Shown here: positions 63,303 to 64,000 of the stretch, one piece after another
Position numbering within the stretch: the stretch's first letter is position 1
Layout of the letters: every line of letters begins with the position of its first letter
Source: Enterococcus ureasiticus
Lineage (GTDB): Bacteria; Bacillota; Bacilli; Lactobacillales; Enterococcaceae
Assembly: GCF_001730285.1 (NCBI RefSeq)
Contig: NZ_MIJZ01000015.1
Span: 186,001-250,000, forward strand
Length of the DNA: 64,000 nucleotides
Reading direction: 5' to 3'
The notes under the pieces: generated by a model
Seen by the model: only the letters and a program-made list of their open reading frames with translations
Database searches by the model: none
What the model was told of the DNA's origin: nothing
Made by a program: the position numbers and the translations under genes

Positions 63303-64000
63303 ATGAAAATAGATGATAATTGTATATATAAATGCTTTAGCTCTTACTTCCTTTCAAATGGAATTGATATTCCCCCTAATGAACTATTTTTTTTATATGG
63401 CGGTGAAAAACCAGAAATTATAATTAAGAATAATGAGTTTATTTCTGAAGCTTCCATCTCCAATTGTCATTTTGATTATACCTACTTTAAAGAAGTAACT
63501 AATCTATATTTTAAACATGAAAAACTAAATTATAGTAGATATCTACAGCTTTTTGAACACTCTGTAAATCATGAAGAGTTCCTCTTTCTCATTGAGTGCT
63601 ATCTGCTAGAACTAAATACTGATACATTTAGAAAAAAATATGGGAAACATTGGATTTCTGTAAAAAATAAAAGTTCAGATTTATTAACTATCTATGATAG
63701 TAAATTTGAAGGAGTTGAAACTAAAGAGAATCTATTTAAGACAAACCTAGAGTCAGATAGAATTGATTACTTTTCTTTAAGAAACCAAAACTTATTTAAA
63801 TACTCTAAGGCTATATTATATAAGTCTATCACGTCTTCTCTAGAGAATTACTTAGAATTATCCAAAAAATTTTACGAAGATTTATACTCACACATTTTTA
63901 CTACTTTGTCTATAGAAGATAAATGCATCAGAAATATACAGGCTGTTTCTTTAGTTAGGTCTTTAAGAAGTCCTAATTCGCTACTGTTTTCGAAATTTAT
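63303..64000 (+). CDS. BtrH-like (C39-peptidase-fold) acyltransferase candidate 2, partial
   Basis: An open frame of 232 codons from ATG 63303 (after GGGGG) runs off the right edge. The N-terminus MKIDDNCIYKCFSSYFLSNG aligns with candidate 1: Cys7 lies 11 residues before a Ser-x-Gly in both, followed by ID/IN-PP/PS and a glycine pair. KHWISVKNKSSDLLTIYD supplies His116 and Asp132, similar in position to candidate 1. Overall identity is low, so these are diverged homologues rather than a recent duplicate. The C-terminal half is helical. The system may continue beyond the window. Confidence 0.6.
   Translation, partial: MKIDDNCIYKCFSSYFLSNGIDIPPNELFFLYGGEKPEIIIKNNEFISEASISNCHFDYTYFKEVTNLYFKHEKLNYSRYLQLFEHSVNHEEFLFLIECYLLELNTDTFRKKYGKHWISVKNKSSDLLTIYDSKFEGVETKENLFKTNLESDRIDYFSLRNQNLFKYSKAILYKSITSSLENYLELSKKFYEDLYSHIFTTLSIEDKCIRNIQAVSLVRSLRSPNSLLFSKF

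Noticed and set aside
1-64000. CRISPR array, tRNA, rRNA, complete insertion sequence or integrase
   Set aside because: None of the expected repeats, cloverleaf or rRNA signatures, transposase or integrase motifs were seen while reading both strands; absence is by eye, not by search.
56366-64000. Lanthipeptide, thiopeptide or sactipeptide locus
   Set aside because: No LanM/LanB/LanC, YcaO, radical-SAM or leader-peptide signatures appear in the visible genes; the carrier and ligase genes point to thioester chemistry instead.

Overview
The window looks like a low-GC Firmicute chromosome, most likely Enterococcus. Evidence: strong AGGAGG-type ribosome sites; serC-serA-DUF1015 followed by proBA; a mannose PTS operon with a ManR/LevR activator, a separate IIB gene and a DUF956 gene (the layout of the E. 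faecalis mpt locus); a dhaKLM-gldA operon with dhaQ/dhaS regulators; and mprF. The genus call is an inference from layout, since no search was run. No rRNA, tRNA, CRISPR array or complete insertion sequence was seen.

Layout. 1-6.5 kb: a membrane-protein fragment, a decayed gene tail, and two paralogous secreted M6-type metalloproteases with BspA/DUF285 repeats; the second has a nearly perfect 660-bp in-frame internal duplication. 6.9-12.6 kb: serine and proline biosynthesis. 12.6-21.6 kb: an HTH membrane regulator, a PHP phosphatase, a choloylglycine-hydrolase-family enzyme, a YfhO protein, an ECF sigma factor with its membrane partner, and a nucleoside hydrolase. 21.7-29.7 kb: mprF, then dhaKLM-gldA with dhaQ/dhaS; the dhaK-dhaQ gap holds an operator, a cre site and a promoter that fit together, and two copies of an intergenic repeat flank dhaK. 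29.8-31.5 kb: a two-gene ABC system. 31.9-38.6 kb: a penicillin-V-acylase-like hydrolase, a GadC-like antiporter, a YhgE/Pip protein and glutamate decarboxylase, probably an acid-stress cluster. 39-47 kb: coiled-coil, lipoprotein, HNH, HdeD and PadR genes. 47.1-54.3 kb: mannose PTS with its sigma-54 promoter and ManR. 54.6-56.2 kb: an ABC-F ATPase.

56.3-64.0 kb (running off the window) is an AT-rich accessory island and the most novel part. It encodes two acyl-carrier-protein-like proteins, one with an extra C-terminal domain; a free-standing adenylate-forming ligase; an ABC exporter with one ATPase and two permeases; and two divergent proteins that resemble BtrH-type (butirosin H, C39-peptidase-like) acyltransferases with matching Cys/His/Asp positions. 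The six plus-strand genes overlap or nearly touch. I read it as a compact pathway in which a carboxylic or amino acid is activated, loaded on a carrier protein, transferred by a cysteine acyltransferase and exported. The product is unknown.
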